Part shown: piece by piece, positions 27,517 through 38,200 of the stretch
Layout: each line of letters begins with the position of its first letter
How positions within the stretch are numbered: position 1 is the stretch's first letter
Made by a program: the position numbers and the translations under genes
The notes under the pieces: model-generated
What the model was told of the DNA's origin: nothing
What the model saw: the letters and a program-made list of their open reading frames with translations, nothing else
The model's database searches: none
From: Chryseobacterium endalhagicum
GTDB lineage: Bacteria > Bacteroidota > Bacteroidia > Flavobacteriales > Weeksellaceae
Length of the DNA stretch: 64,000 nt
Assembly (NCBI RefSeq): GCF_016745235.1
Contig: NZ_JAELVM010000002.1
Location: forward strand, 868,001 to 932,000
Reading direction: 5' to 3'

Positions 27517-29133
27517 ATGAAACACGCTAAAATCATCCAGGATTTAGAAAAATTAGGGATTAAAGGAAATTATGAAGTAGTCTATAACCCATCTTACGAA
27601 GAGTTATATCAGGCTGAAGTAGCTCCTGAAAATCAAGGCTTTGAGACAGCTGAGCTTACAGAATCCGGTGCAGTATCAGTAAAAACTGGAATTTTCACAG
27701 GTCGTTCACCTAAAGACAGATACATAGTTCAGGATGATGTTACGAGAGACACAATTTTCTGGGATGGGAAAGTAAACCTTCCTACTACAGCGGAAAATTT
27801 TGATTCTTGTAAAGGATTAGTGCTGGACCAGCTTTCTGATGCTAAGAAAATTTATGTAGTTGATGCCTTTTGTGGTACCAACACAGATACAAGACTAAAA
27901 GTAAGGTTCATCGTTGAAGTAGCGTGGCAGGCGCATTTCGTTACTAATATGTTCATCCGTCCGTCCCATTATGAACTTGAAAACTTCGGTACGCCGGATT
28001 TCACAGTAATCAATGGTTCAAAAACAACAAACCCGAACTGGGAAGCTCAGGGATTAAACTCTGAGAATTTCATTATGTTCAACCTTACTGAAAAACTACA
28101 GATCATCGGAGGTACATGGTACGGCGGTGAAATGAAGAAAGGGATGTTTGCGATGATGAATTACTACCTTCCATTAAAAGGAATGGCTTCCATGCACTGT
28201 TCTGCCAACGTAGGTGAGGATGGTGATGTAGCTCTTTTCTTTGGTCTTTCAGGAACAGGAAAAACTACTTTATCTGCAGATCCTAAGAGATTCCTTATCG
28301 GTGACGATGAGCATGGCTGGGATAACAACGGAGTATTCAACTATGAAGGAGGATGCTATGCTAAAGTAATTGACCTTTCAGAAGAAAAAGAACCGGATAT
28401 TTTCAGAGCGATCAAAAGAGATGCGCTTCTTGAAAACGTAGTGGTAAACAACGGAATTGCCGACTATAAAGACGGGTCTATCACAGAAAATACAAGAGTA
28501 TCTTACCCAATTTACCATATCAACAAGATTGTTCTTCCTTCAAAGGCCGGACATGCTAAGAAGATCGTTTATCTTTCTGCTGATGCATTCGGGGTATTGC
28601 CTCCGGTTTCTATTTTAGATGAAAACCAGGCACAATACCACTTCCTGTGCGGATATACGTCCAAGCTGGCGGGTACAGAAAGAGGAATCACTGAGCCTGA
28701 ACCATCCTTCTCTCCTGCATTCGGAGAAGCTTTCCTTACCCTTCACCCAACAATGTACTCTAAAACATTGATCGGAAAAATGAAGGAGCACGGTGCTAAA
28801 GCTTATCTTGTTAATACAGGTTGGAACGGAACCGGAAATAGAATCTCTCTGAAAGATACAAGAGCGATTATCGATGCCATCATTGACGGATCTATCGAAA
28901 ATGCTCCTAAAACTCAGGTTCCTATCATGAACCTTGAAATTCCAACTCAGCTTCCAAATGTTTCTGAAGGTATCCTTGATCCTAGAGAAACGTACAGCAA
29001 TGCTGGAGAATGGGAAGAAAAAGCAAAAGATCTTGCAGCAAGATATATCAAAAACTTTGAACAGTACTGCGATACTGAAGAAGGGAAGAAGCTAATCGCT
29101 TCAGGACCTCAGCTTCAGCAGCAGACTACTTAA
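27517..29133 (+). CDS. pckA: Phosphoenolpyruvate carboxykinase (ATP)
   Basis: Interconverts oxaloacetate and phosphoenolpyruvate with ATP, the entry step of gluconeogenesis. The 538-residue protein carries the kinase loop [14 protein letters not shown], followed by the metal-binding LIGDDEHGW, and upstream [18 protein letters not shown]; the substrate-site motifs [10 protein letters not shown] and [12 protein letters not shown] are also present. This is the ATP-type enzyme rather than the GTP type by these motifs. It is monocistronic: its own promoter region is upstream and a strong bidirectional terminator lies between it and convergent aroQ. Confidence 0.97.
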   Translation: MKHAKIIQDLEKLGIKGNYEVVYNPSYEELYQAEVAPENQGFETAELTESGAVSVKTGIFTGRSPKDRYIVQDDVTRDTIFWDGKVNLPTTAENFDSCKGLVLDQLSDAKKIYVVDAFCGTNTDTRLKVRFIVEVAWQAHFVTNMFIRPSHYELENFGTPDFTVINGSKTTNPNWEAQGLNSENFIMFNLTEKLQIIGGTWYGGEMKKGMFAMMNYYLPLKGMASMHCSANVGEDGDVALFFGLSGTGKTTLSADPKRFLIGDDEHGWDNNGVFNYEGGCYAKVIDLSEEKEPDIFRAIKRDALLENVVVNNGIADYKDGSITENTRVSYPIYHINKIVLPSKAGHAKKIVYLSADAFGVLPPVSILDENQAQYHFLCGYTSKLAGTERGITEPEPSFSPAFGEAFLTLHPTMYSKTLIGKMKEHGAKAYLVNTGWNGTGNRISLKDTRAIIDAIIDGSIENAPKTQVPIMNLEIPTQLPNVSEGILDPRETYSNAGEWEEKAKDLAARYIKNFEQYCDTEEGKKLIASGPQLQQQTT

Positions 29134-29138
29134 TAAAT

Positions 29139-29168
29139 AAAAGCCTCATCATCGATGAGGCTTTTTTT
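29139..29168 (+). terminator. Strong terminator between convergent pckA and aroQ
   Basis: Perfect 12-bp stem AAAAGCCTCATC (29139-29150) / GATGAGGCTTTT (29154-29165) with a 3-nt loop; T tract on the plus side and A tract before it, so it could work in both directions. Confidence 0.92.
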
Positions 29169-29230
29169 ATTATCCTTTTTTAGAACTTAATCTTAGTTTA
29201 GAAGATTTGCCTATTAAGTAAAAAGCAATC

Positions 29231-29258
29231 ATCTGTGTAAATCTGTGAAATCTGTGGT
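29231..29258. repeat. Short ATCTGTG tandem repeat in the pckA-aroQ gap
   Basis: Three tandem units ATCTGTGTAA, ATCTGTGAA, ATCTGTGGT with a period of 9-10 bp. A related period-9 array lies at 55738-55764. Probably a low-complexity intergenic element; no function is claimed. Confidence 0.7.
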
Positions 29259-29266
29259 TAATGAAT

Positions 29267-29677
29267 CTAGGATTTTAAGCTCAATAAAGCCAACCTGTAT
29301 CCATCCATTCCAAAACCTGACAATACCGCATCGGTATTCGCAGCCGTTACAGATTTCTGGCGGAATTCTTCCCTTTTGTAAATATTACTGATATGAACCT
29401 CGATTTTAGGCTTTCTGATATTCTTTAGACAGTCCGCAATCGCGTACGAATAATGCGTATAGGCTCCGGGATTGATCACAAGAGCATCAAAATTATCCTC
29501 CTGCAATCTGTTGATAATTTCTCCTTCGATATTCGACTGATAATAATTCAGCTCATGAGAAGTGAATTCTGATCTCAGTTGCTCCAGGCAGGATTCCATG
29601 GAAGCGCTGCCGTAGATTTCAGGTTCTCTTGTGCCCAAAAGGTTCAGGTTGGGGCCGTTTACGATTAAAACTTTCAT
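29267..29677 (-). CDS. aroQ: Type II 3-dehydroquinate dehydratase AroQ
   Basis: Third step of the shikimate pathway, dehydrating 3-dehydroquinate. The 136-residue protein opens with VLIVNGPNLNLLGTREPEIYGS, the family signature in which the catalytic Tyr is in the EIYG phrase, and has NPGAYTHYSYAI and EVHISNIYKREEFR, the latter holding the catalytic His. It is transcribed toward pckA. On its other side, 420 bp away, is the SAM-riboswitch-controlled susC gene, which is divergent. Confidence 0.96.
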   Translation of the reverse strand: MKVLIVNGPNLNLLGTREPEIYGSASMESCLEQLRSEFTSHELNYYQSNIEGEIINRLQEDNFDALVINPGAYTHYSYAIADCLKNIRKPKIEVHISNIYKREEFRQKSVTAANTDAVLSGFGMDGYRLALLSLKS

Positions 29678-29874
29678 TCTATAAATTTATAAAGTTTAGC
29701 CTTATTCCCCATATTTTTTTTGAATTAATTGAGATTTTACTGTATTGTATTATCTGCAATGATATTTATCATGTTTAAGAATTTGATAACGTCGTAACTG
29801 TCTGTTTTAGGGTGTTTTTAATTGGTTTTTAAGTTAATTTTTGATAATATCATGTAAAAAATATTAAAGTCTAC

Positions 29875-29905
29875 TTGTTTTATAGACTAATTGTTTTTAG
29901 ATTTG
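29875..29905 (+). promoter_or_regulatory. Promoter of the SAM riboswitch transcript
   Basis: CTTG (29874-29877), 20 bp, then TAGATTTG (29898-29905), a full TAnnTTTG match. Predicted initiation falls about 10 nt upstream of the riboswitch P1 stem. Confidence 0.7.
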
Positions 29906-29922
29906 CAGACATATTTCGATCG

Positions 29923-30018
29923 GCTTATAAAGAAAGATGGAGGGAACTGACCCTGTGAAATCTTAACAACCTGCCCCAGCGCAAGGTGTTACATTCAGCC
30001 TTTAAAGGAAAAATAAGC
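29923..30018 (+). ncRNA. SAM-I (S-box) riboswitch aptamer
   Basis: The 5' part has GCTTATAAAGAAAGATGG then AGGGAACTGACCC and GTGAAATCTTAACAACC, close to the S-box consensus (CTTATCAAGAG, GGAGGGACTGGCCC, TGAAACC, GGCAACC). The 3' part has GCGCAAGGTGTTACATTC, matching the AAGGTGCTAATTCC block. The outer stem P1 closes as GCTTAT (29923-29928) with ATAAGC (30013-30018). It senses S-adenosylmethionine in the nascent mRNA. Downstream are a terminator-like hairpin and a susC/susD pair, an unusual regulon member. Confidence 0.88.
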
Positions 30019-30043
30019 ATTTGGTTTATCGTACTGAACGATG

Positions 30044-30076
30044 CCCTTTGCTGTCTTTTCTGCAAAGGGTTAATTT
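30044..30076 (+). terminator. Expression-platform terminator of the SAM riboswitch
   Basis: Perfect 8-bp stem CCCTTTGC (30044-30051) / GCAAAGGG (30062-30069) with a 10-nt loop, followed by a T-rich tail. A smaller stem ATCGT/ACGAT (30028-30042) precedes it. Termination when SAM is bound is the usual S-box behaviour; the antiterminator pairing was not resolved. Confidence 0.7.
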
Positions 30077-30103
30077 TTTAATATATGATAAACAAAATTG
30101 ATT

Positions 30104-33037
30104 ATGGTTGGTAAAAATTTAATTAATCCTAAAATTTGGATACCTTCAGCAGCTGTATTTTTCCTTGGAATCATCAGCGTTCATGCACAGGAAGCAAAGC
30201 CGAAAAAAGATACCATCAATGAAAAGGAAATTGATGAAGTAGTAGTAATCGCTTATGGTAAAGCAAAAAGGACAAGTTATACAGGTTCCGTAGCCACCAT
30301 TTCAAGCGAAAAGATCAATAACAGACCTGTTACCAATATTACAAAAGCATTGGAAGGGCAGGTGCCCGGTGTTCAGGCAGTAAGTGCTTCAGGACAGCCA
30401 GGCTCTACGGCTTCAGTAAGAATCAGGGGAGTGGGCTCTATCAGTGCATCCAGTGACCCTCTGTATGTAGTGGATGGAATTCCCTTTGACGGAAATATAA
30501 ATTCCATAAGCCCGAATGATATTGAATCCATCAGTGTTTTGAAAGATGCCACGGCCAGTTCATTATACGGTTCAAGAGGTGCGAACGGAATCATTATCAT
30601 TACCACGAAATCCGGTAAGAAAGGAGAATCCAGGGTTAATTTTAATATCAGCCAGGGATTTTCCAGCAGAGCCGTAAAAGATTATAAGCAGGTAAGCACC
30701 GATGAATATTTCCAGCTGTACTGGGAAGCGTTAAGAAACGGATATAAATCCGGACAGATCAATTCGCAGCAGGCCGCGCAGATGGCGAGTGATAACCTGA
30801 CCACTGCTTTGGGAATCAATCCTTACGGAGCCGGTTTCCCGAATCCTGTAGGGACAGACGGAAAGCTTGTTCCCGGTGCAAAAGCTTTATGGAATGATGA
30901 CTGGAGAGATATTCTTCAGAGAACAGCTTCCAGAAGCCAGGTAGATTTTGATATCAGCGGCGGAAGTGAAAAAAGCAACTATTTCTTTTCCCTGGGGTAT
31001 CTTGACGATAAGGGAATCGCGATAGAATCAGGATTTCAGAAATTTGCAACCAGATTAAAAGTCAATTCAGAAGTAAAGAAATGGCTGAACGCGGGAGTGA
31101 ATTTAAGCTATACCAACAGTATTCAGAATGCACCGCCGTCTTCAGATTCAAGAACTGATAATATCATCAATGCAGCAAGGGTAATTCCTTCTTTCTATCC
31201 TTATTACGAAAGAAATGCTGACGGCAGCTACAGATACGATGCAGACGGAAACAGGATTTATGATTTTGGGAAATACAGGCCTACAAGCGCATTACAGAAC
31301 CAGAATGCAGCGGCTACACTGCCTTTGGATAAGAATGAAAATAAAGAGGATAACTTCTCGGGAAAAGGATTTTTAGATTTTACTTTCCTGCCGGAACTAA
31401 AATTTAAAACCAGCTTTTCGGTTGATTTAGTGAACTACAATGGGCATTACTACTCGAATCCGCTTATCGGGCAGGGAAGTGAAACCGGCGGTTCGGTTAC
31501 AAAATCAAACAGCAGAACACTTTCCTATACGACGAGTAATATTCTGACGTATGATAAGAAATTCGGGAAACATCATCTGAATGTTTTGGGAGGTCAGGAA
31601 TTCTACAAGTACGATTATCAGACTATTTCAGGTTCAAGAAGCCAGTTTTCGCTTCCTTACTATTATGAACCGGATGCAGCAGCCTTATTGGGAAGTTTCA
31701 GCGGAAACAGTGACAAATTTTCCCTGTTGAGTTTTCTTGGAAGAGCTGAGTATGATTTCAATAATACCTACTTCTTATCCGTATCGGGAAGGGCAGACGG
31801 GTCTTCAAGATTCTTTGCAGATAACCGATGGGGGAAATTCTGGTCAGTGGGAGGATCATGGAAGGCTTCCAATGAGGAATTTATCAAGAATCTGAATGTC
31901 TTCAACCAATTGACACTGCGTGCGAGTTATGGAGGGCAGGGGAATGATAAATTAAGAAGGCCCAACGGCTCTTCACTTTATTATGCTTACCAGGAATTAT
32001 ATAAATTTTACAATAATCTGGGAGAGCCTGGAACCGTTCTTGAAAAAGTACAGACGAATGATGTGAAATGGGAGACCAATCTTAACCTGAATGTTGGGGT
32101 GGAATTTGCTGTTCTAAACAACAGGATTAAAGGTAACGTAGAATATTTTAAACGTAAAAGTCAGGATCTTCTGTTTAATATGCCGGTTGCGCCATCACTG
32201 GGAATCAGTGATTTCCCTTTCAACGTTGGAACGATACAGAATACTGGTTTTGAATTCTCATTATTCACCACACCGATTAAAAATGATGATTTCCAATGGA
32301 ATATAGATGTGAATCTGAGCACTCTGAAAAATAAAATTACAAAACTTCCGAAAGGACCTGTAGTAACCGGAACAAAACGTCTGGAAGTAGGCGGTTCTAT
32401 TTATGATTTTTATCTTCAGGAGTGGAAAGGCGTAGATCCTTCAAACGGAAAGCCTTTATGGAGATACATCTATCAGGATGCAAACGGAAATACAGTAGAC
32501 GGAACGACTTCCGAATATGCCAAAGCAACAAGAACTTTCCAGGGATCTGCACTGCCTAAAGTAACAGGAGGCGTGACTACGAGTGTAACTTATAAAAACT
32601 TTGATTTTTCCGGATTACTGACTTTCAGCATCGGTGGAAAAATCCTGGATACAGATTATACGTCACTGATGTCTAACGGAAATGCGGGAGGCCGCGCATG
32701 GAGCGCAGAAATGCTGAACAGATGGACGCCGGAAAACCCGAATACAGATGTTCCTGCATTGAGTACCACAACGAATAACTGGAATTCTTCTTCTTCAAGA
32801 TTTTTATATTCCGGAACGTATGCAAGGCTTAAAAATGTGAGCCTGGGGTATACACTTCCGTCCGATTATTTTGAAAAACTGGGACTGAAGAAATTCAGGA
32901 TTTATGTTCAGGCAGAAAACCTTCTGACTTTCTACAAACATAAAGGAATGGATCCGGAACAGGCATTGGATGGAACTACATATTACAGATATCCTGCTAT
33001 GAGAACGATCACTTTTGGCCTTCAGGCAACTCTTTAA
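30104..33037 (+). CDS. SusC/RagA-family TonB-dependent transporter under SAM riboswitch control (second pair)
   Basis: Outer-membrane importer of 977 residues. It has a signal peptide ending SVHAQ, the TonB-box-like DEVVVIAYG, and plug motifs IRIRGVGSISASSDPLYVVDG and VLKDATASSLYGSRGANGI, with a typical C-terminal strand ending ITFGLQATL. I start at the ATG at 30104; a TTG 6 bp upstream is in frame but less likely. The S-box leader implies that expression falls when SAM is plentiful, so the cargo is probably methionine, a methionine-containing peptide or another sulfur source; this is inference. It shares only the general SusC pattern with the first pair. susD follows after 18 bp. Confidence 0.94.
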   Translation: MVGKNLINPKIWIPSAAVFFLGIISVHAQEAKPKKDTINEKEIDEVVVIAYGKAKRTSYTGSVATISSEKINNRPVTNITKALEGQVPGVQAVSASGQPGSTASVRIRGVGSISASSDPLYVVDGIPFDGNINSISPNDIESISVLKDATASSLYGSRGANGIIIITTKSGKKGESRVNFNISQGFSSRAVKDYKQVSTDEYFQLYWEALRNGYKSGQINSQQAAQMASDNLTTALGINPYGAGFPNPVGTDGKLVPGAKALWNDDWRDILQRTASRSQVDFDISGGSEKSNYFFSLGYLDDKGIAIESGFQKFATRLKVNSEVKKWLNAGVNLSYTNSIQNAPPSSDSRTDNIINAARVIPSFYPYYERNADGSYRYDADGNRIYDFGKYRPTSALQNQNAAATLPLDKNENKEDNFSGKGFLDFTFLPELKFKTSFSVDLVNYNGHYYSNPLIGQGSETGGSVTKSNSRTLSYTTSNILTYDKKFGKHHLNVLGGQEFYKYDYQTISGSRSQFSLPYYYEPDAAALLGSFSGNSDKFSLLSFLGRAEYDFNNTYFLSVSGRADGSSRFFADNRWGKFWSVGGSWKASNEEFIKNLNVFNQLTLRASYGGQGNDKLRRPNGSSLYYAYQELYKFYNNLGEPGTVLEKVQTNDVKWETNLNLNVGVEFAVLNNRIKGNVEYFKRKSQDLLFNMPVAPSLGISDFPFNVGTIQNTGFEFSLFTTPIKNDDFQWNIDVNLSTLKNKITKLPKGPVVTGTKRLEVGGSIYDFYLQEWKGVDPSNGKPLWRYIYQDANGNTVDGTTSEYAKATRTFQGSALPKVTGGVTTSVTYKNFDFSGLLTFSIGGKILDTDYTSLMSNGNAGGRAWSAEMLNRWTPENPNTDVPALSTTTNNWNSSSSRFLYSGTYARLKNVSLGYTLPSDYFEKLGLKKFRIYVQAENLLTFYKHKGMDPEQALDGTTYYRYPAMRTITFGLQATL

Positions 33038-33055
33038 CCCTTTAAATCTGAAACA

Positions 33056-34549
33056 ATGAAAAAATTAAAATATATATCTTTTGCCCTGATTGCCCTTTGG
33101 TCTCTAACCAGCTGTGCAAATGAACTGGAAACAGCTCCCACGGATCAGGCCAGCGGTGAAGAAGTTTTCAAAACGGCAGAAAGTGCTGAAACGGTAATCA
33201 ATGGAGCATGGGCGAAGTTGAATGATGACGGACCAACGTATGCCAATCTCGGGTATTCCACGGTTTTAAGAACCAGTGATGCCATGGGAAGCGATGTGGC
33301 AATCCTTGGAAATAAATACGGTTTCCCCTCTGCCTATGCTTTTACGGAAATGATCAACAATACGGTTTCCCGTCCGCAGTTTATATGGTTCACCCTGTAT
33401 TCAACCATTAATAATATGAATAATGTGATTGCCCGTATTGATCAGACAGAAGGCAGTCAGGAAAAGAAAAACCAGGTAAAAGGACAGGCTAAAGCATTGA
33501 GGGCTTTCTGTTATCTGAATCTGGCCAGTTTCTACCAATTCAGTTATCTGAAGGACAGAACAGCGCTTACGGCTCCAATTTATACGGAACCTTCAACCAT
33601 CAGTTCTGTTCCAAAGAAAAGAGCAAGTCTTGAGGAAATTTATACTTTGATTAAAAGCGACCTTACGGAAGCAGATAATTTATTGACCAATTATACAAGA
33701 AACAATAAAGACAAGATCAACAAAGCTGTAGTGAACGGACTTTTGGCCAGAACCTATTTGAATACCGGAGAATGGAGTAAAGCTGCTGCTGCGGCAAAAA
33801 TCGCCAGAACCGGATATCCTTTAATGACTGCTGAAAAATATAAGGAAGGTTTCAATGATATCAGCAACGGAGAATGGATCTGGGGACATGGTCAGACTCA
33901 GGAACAATCCGGTGCGAGCTATGCATTTCACTATCTGGATGTGTCATCTTCCGGAAGTTACTACTACAGTTTTATGGCCGATCCTTTTTTCAAAAATTTG
34001 TTTGATGCCAATGACATCAGATCCCAGCTGTTTCAATGGGATGGGCTTCCCGGGAGAGAGGGACTGTTGAGATATTCCAAGTTTAAATTTAAAACAGGTC
34101 TTATCGCAGATATTGTATTAATGAGAGCCTCGGAAATGTACCTGATTGAAGCTGAAGCAGAAGCCAGAAACGGCAATGCTACAAACGCAGTAACCGTCTT
34201 AAACGAATTGAAAACAGCCAGAAATGCCAATCCTTACAGTGGATCTCTTTCCCAGAATGATGTGATCGCAGAAGTTCTGATCGAAAGAAGAAAAGAACTT
34301 TTCGGAGAAGGATTCTCCCTTTCAGATATCATCAGAACACAGGGGACTGTAGCAAGAAAACCCTATGTAGATGCCAACGGGCAGCCTATTAAAGTGCAAA
34401 TCACCACTCCGGACGGAACCGTAAAAACCGTAAACGGAAGAGGACATTCCGTCTTTAATTTCCCGGATCAGACGGCTTTTGCCCCGAACAGCAGGTATTA
34501 TCTGTTCAGTATTCCGCAGAAGGAGATTGAGAACAATCCTAACCTGTAA
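33056..34549 (+). CDS. SusD/RagB-family lipoprotein (second pair)
   Basis: Surface ligand-binding lipoprotein for the neighbouring SusC. The 497-residue protein has a lipobox SLTSC (Cys20), the helix QAKALRAFCYLNLASFYQF of the SusD TPR-like core, ERRKELFGEGFSLSDIIR near the C-terminus, and the closing LFSIPQKEIENNPNL characteristic of the family. It starts 18 bp after susC and is followed by two hairpins, so the S-box transcript seems to contain just this pair. The ligand is unknown; the riboswitch suggests a sulfur- or methionine-related compound. Confidence 0.94.
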   Translation: MKKLKYISFALIALWSLTSCANELETAPTDQASGEEVFKTAESAETVINGAWAKLNDDGPTYANLGYSTVLRTSDAMGSDVAILGNKYGFPSAYAFTEMINNTVSRPQFIWFTLYSTINNMNNVIARIDQTEGSQEKKNQVKGQAKALRAFCYLNLASFYQFSYLKDRTALTAPIYTEPSTISSVPKKRASLEEIYTLIKSDLTEADNLLTNYTRNNKDKINKAVVNGLLARTYLNTGEWSKAAAAAKIARTGYPLMTAEKYKEGFNDISNGEWIWGHGQTQEQSGASYAFHYLDVSSSGSYYYSFMADPFFKNLFDANDIRSQLFQWDGLPGREGLLRYSKFKFKTGLIADIVLMRASEMYLIEAEAEARNGNATNAVTVLNELKTARNANPYSGSLSQNDVIAEVLIERRKELFGEGFSLSDIIRTQGTVARKPYVDANGQPIKVQITTPDGTVKTVNGRGHSVFNFPDQTAFAPNSRYYLFSIPQKEIENNPNL

Positions 34550-34576
34550 TTATTTATTTAGATTTGATTTTTTTAA

Positions 34577-34602
34577 GCCATCGTGTAGTGCGGTGGTTTT
34601 TT
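34577..34602 (+). terminator. Terminator after second susD
   Basis: Stem CCATCG (34578-34583) / CGGTGG (34591-34596), one wobble pair, 7-nt loop, then six T residues. Confidence 0.75.
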
Positions 34603-34606
34603 CACG

Positions 34607-34636
34607 AATAATCCCCCGAGCTTTCGGGGGATTATT
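34607..34636. repeat. Long perfect hairpin between convergent genes
   Basis: Perfect 13-bp inverted repeat AATAATCCCCCGA (34607-34619) / TCGGGGGATTATT (34624-34636) with a 4-nt loop. It has no T tract on either side, so it may be a backup barrier, an mRNA-stabilising end or a protein-binding site. Confidence 0.75.
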
Positions 34637-34797
34637 GTGTGTTGCAACTTTTTAGATGAACGTGATTATTTTATTCTACGTGAAGTAAATATGGTGAATT
34701 ACATAATGTTGTCATTAATAATCAATTTTTATGTGGCTGGAAATTAGTAATGAATCTGTATAATGTGGTTATCTTTTGATATTTCTTTTTTATTAAA

Positions 34798-35262
34798 TCA
34801 GTAATCATATAATTTTGGAGAGTTATCCATATATAGCTTTATGAAATCTGTCAGAGAATTAGTAATAGGTTTAAAAAAGTCTTTTTCAGGAATAATTCCA
34901 ATAATGTAATCTTTATCATTTATGACTTCAACACCGTACCACCAGCTTTTCTGCATATATTCTGCAAATAAAAAATAACGTTCTTTATTTTTTAGCTCAG
35001 AATCCTGAAATTCGCAACTGAGTGGGAGAATTGCTTCTAATGGATATAGCAAAAAACCTTCTTCGTCTGTTTCATTAGGATAAAGTGTTTCCATGCCATT
35101 CAGTTGTGAATAAAATTCCACAAAGTCATCAGGTAAATGGAGACCATTATTCTTTTGAAATTCTTCAATCTCTTGTTTTGACTTTGAAGATGTCAGAATA
35201 TTTTGTTTTCTCCAAAATTTAGTTAATTCAATCAACATTTGTTTTAAACTATTTATTTCCAT
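34798..35262 (-). CDS. SMI1/KNR4 (SUKH) family immunity protein
   Basis: A 154-residue cytoplasmic protein with the SUKH pattern: EIEEFQKNNGLHLPDDFVEFYSQLNG, where a first helix and the L-P-x-D-x-x-x-F-Y motif are typical, then FLLYPLEAILP, then WWYGVEVINDKDYIIGIIPEKDFF, then a C-terminal helix SLTDFIKLYMDN. SUKH proteins are the most common immunity proteins of polymorphic toxins. The ATG overlaps the 3' end of the RHS toxin gene by 10 bp, the usual toxin-immunity layout. It should neutralise the C-terminal toxin of the 2245-residue protein. Confidence 0.9.
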   Translation of the reverse strand: MEINSLKQMLIELTKFWRKQNILTSSKSKQEIEEFQKNNGLHLPDDFVEFYSQLNGMETLYPNETDEEGFLLYPLEAILPLSCEFQDSELKNKERYFLFAEYMQKSWWYGVEVINDKDYIIGIIPEKDFFKPITNSLTDFIKLYMDNSPKLYDY

Positions 35263-38200
35263 AAATGTAATATTTTCTCCATTAATTCCTTTCGATGCAT
35301 TAACTGAGTATTCTTTAATTTATCACCTCCTTTTATAAGAGCATTGGAATATTTACTCAATTGATCTTGAACCCAGTGTTTTGTAAGGCCTTGTTTGGCC
35401 CAGCTTTTTACTTGTGACCTTGTTAAGTTTTTAGTAACGTTAATTGTTTGTTCTACTGCTTTGGCACTTTGACTTTCTCCCCATCCTATTATTCGGCCAA
35501 AATCTGCAGATTTCATTACAACTTGAGGGGTTGTTCCTCTTGATAAAGCTCCAATTCCTCTACCAGCAACTTTTGCTACAACTCCCCCTGCCAAATATCC
35601 TGCTGCTGTGTTCACATATGTTGTCATTATACGCTCTTCGGTAGGATTATATGGCTGATGTTCTACCCAAAAATCTGAATCTCCGCCGAAAAAAGAATTT
35701 ATTATATTTCCAACTTCTGCAGGCAGATTGCTCCTGTCAGCATAATATCTCCTTCCTCTTATTTTAACAATTCTGCCTCCCGGACCATCACCTTCCTGAT
35801 CATCACTATAAATATCTTCAGGAGAAATAATATATCTATATCCAGCGTCAACCATGCGTGTTGAAGTTACTTTATTATCAAATATATTAGTTTTATAGGA
35901 TATTCCACCTATCATTCCCCCAAGGAAATTAGATCCTTTAAATGCTGAATTTAAGCCTCCTGATACAATTCCCGGCAAAAAGCTTTTAATTGCCCCTGCA
36001 TTATTAGCGATATTTCCTAATGCTCCGGAAACAGCAGCCCCTCCTATAGCTCCTCCTAATACTGAACTCCATGTTTTTTCCCAATTCCATTTTCCAGGAT
36101 TCCATGAACCATTGGCCTGAACTCCATTGAGATATCCACCCACTAAAGTTCCTGCTAAGAACAGCCAGAACTCTCCATCAGGATCACTGTACATGAGTGG
36201 ATTATTCATCACATACCCATACTTATTATAATTCTGGGTATTTGTAGGATCTTGTATGTTCTCATCAGCATTTAAGAACCTTCTTAGTAATGGATCATAC
36301 AATCTTCCGTTCATGTGGATGATACTTATCTCTGTAAAATGTTCGTGGCTCGTATATCCTCTTTCCAATAATAACACAGTATTGTCAATGATATTTTTAT
36401 CTGTGATAGTGGCTCCGCTTGCTATTTGTAAATGAGTGAAATTACCCCACGCATCAAAATGTCTTTGCTCCAGCTTGTTTCCGACTTCATCACTAATAGC
36501 TAAGATACTTCCTATATAATCTTTATGCAAGAATTTGTAAGAACCACTAGTTTCATCATAATTCTTAAAGTAAATGATATTACTTTCATACGAAGTTGCT
36601 CCAATATACAAAGTATGCTTTTCTTTTCCGGTAACATTATCTTTTACAACCTCAAAACTTCCATCTTCACTGTAGAATTTGTTGAATTTACCCTCTCCGT
36701 CAGTGCTGAAATTTCCACCATATGTTACCTTTTGTCTCATATTCGTTAAACCGTATTGGAAAGCTACATCTCCTTTTTCTCCGTCAATGAATACAGGGTC
36801 ATTGTTTTCGTTAAAAATAATAGTTTGTACCAAATCATTGTTGTAATTCTGAGTTCCTGTTGCGTTTAATGTCATTCCAGTCGGCTGATAAATCTTAGCA
36901 GGGTTCTCATACTTCATTGTTCCCACCTGGTCATTCTCTGTGATTCTTCCTTTAATATCATAAATATTTTGAGAATTCTGTCCAGTCTTAGGGTTTGTCC
37001 AGCTGGTTAACCTGTTGTTCGTATCATAATTAAATGACTCAATAATATTAAAACCACCCAAAGTTTTCCTTAGATTAAGTTCATTTTTAATAGCATCGAA
37101 GGTATACTGGATATTTAGAATCCCCTGAACAGGAGAAATATGTTCAATTTCTTTTAAGAAGCCGGTTGCATCATTATATAAATTAGTAATATCTGATGCT
37201 CCTAATTTAGCTTTTAAAACCTGCCCTCTGGCATTAGTATCCTTTAATTCCCATAATACTTTTCCAGAATTTTTATCTTTTATCTGGTGCAGCTCACCAT
37301 TCCATGTATTATATACATTTTCTAAAATAACTTTTGAAAGAATACCGGAAGAATACAACTGTTTCTCATAATTGATAACCCTTCCCCTATCGTCATAAGT
37401 AATTCCTTTCTGTATAAAATACTTTCCATTACTGCTTTCAGAAGATGATATTAATCGTCCGCGTGGATCATATACCAGATTTGAACTGTATGATTTACCT
37501 TTTGATGTTCCGGATTTTGAGGTAATCCTCCCTTTATTGTCATAGATAAAAGAAATTATTTTATCCGTCGTTTGTCCACCATCCACCGTAGAAAGTTCTT
37601 TTTGCGAAATCAACTGCCCTAAATTATTATAAGTATACTCTTTAGTTCCTTTTGGACTTATTATCTTTTTAGGCTGCCCGAAACCATCATATTCGTATTT
37701 ATAAATACCATTTGACGGATCATTGTATTCAGATTTTCTGCCCCAGACATCAAACTTTGTGGTTACTGTATTTTCACCGTACTTTGCCTGAATTTGCTCT
37801 CCTGTTGCATTATAGGAAAACTCAATTGTACCTCCTTTATCAGTACTTGAAACTAGATTTTCTAATGCGTCAGTTGTTTTTGAAGTTATCCTTTGATTGC
37901 CGTTTTCCTCTTCCTCTGTTGTTGTCAATCCGGAAACTGAAGTTTTAACCTTTTTACCATTAAATGAAGTCGAAGTAACAATTGCTGGAAAAACAGTATC
38001 ATCATATTTTATAATATTCCAAAGGTTTGCACTTTGCCCTTCAAAATATGGTTCAGATTCTTGAATTTTTCTTCCCAGAATATCATATTGAATCTCTTTG
38101 GACACGTACTTATCTTGTCCAAAAGCTTTTGTTGAAGACTTATATACCTGCCCTAATTTATTAATGTATTTTTTAGAAACATTTCCATCCGGATCATACT

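Noticed and set aside
29936..30000. Other riboswitch classes (TPP, SAM-II) upstream of second susC
   Set aside because: The order AGGGAACTGACCC, GTGAAATC, ACAACC and AAGGTGTTACATTC with a closing P1 fits SAM-I only.
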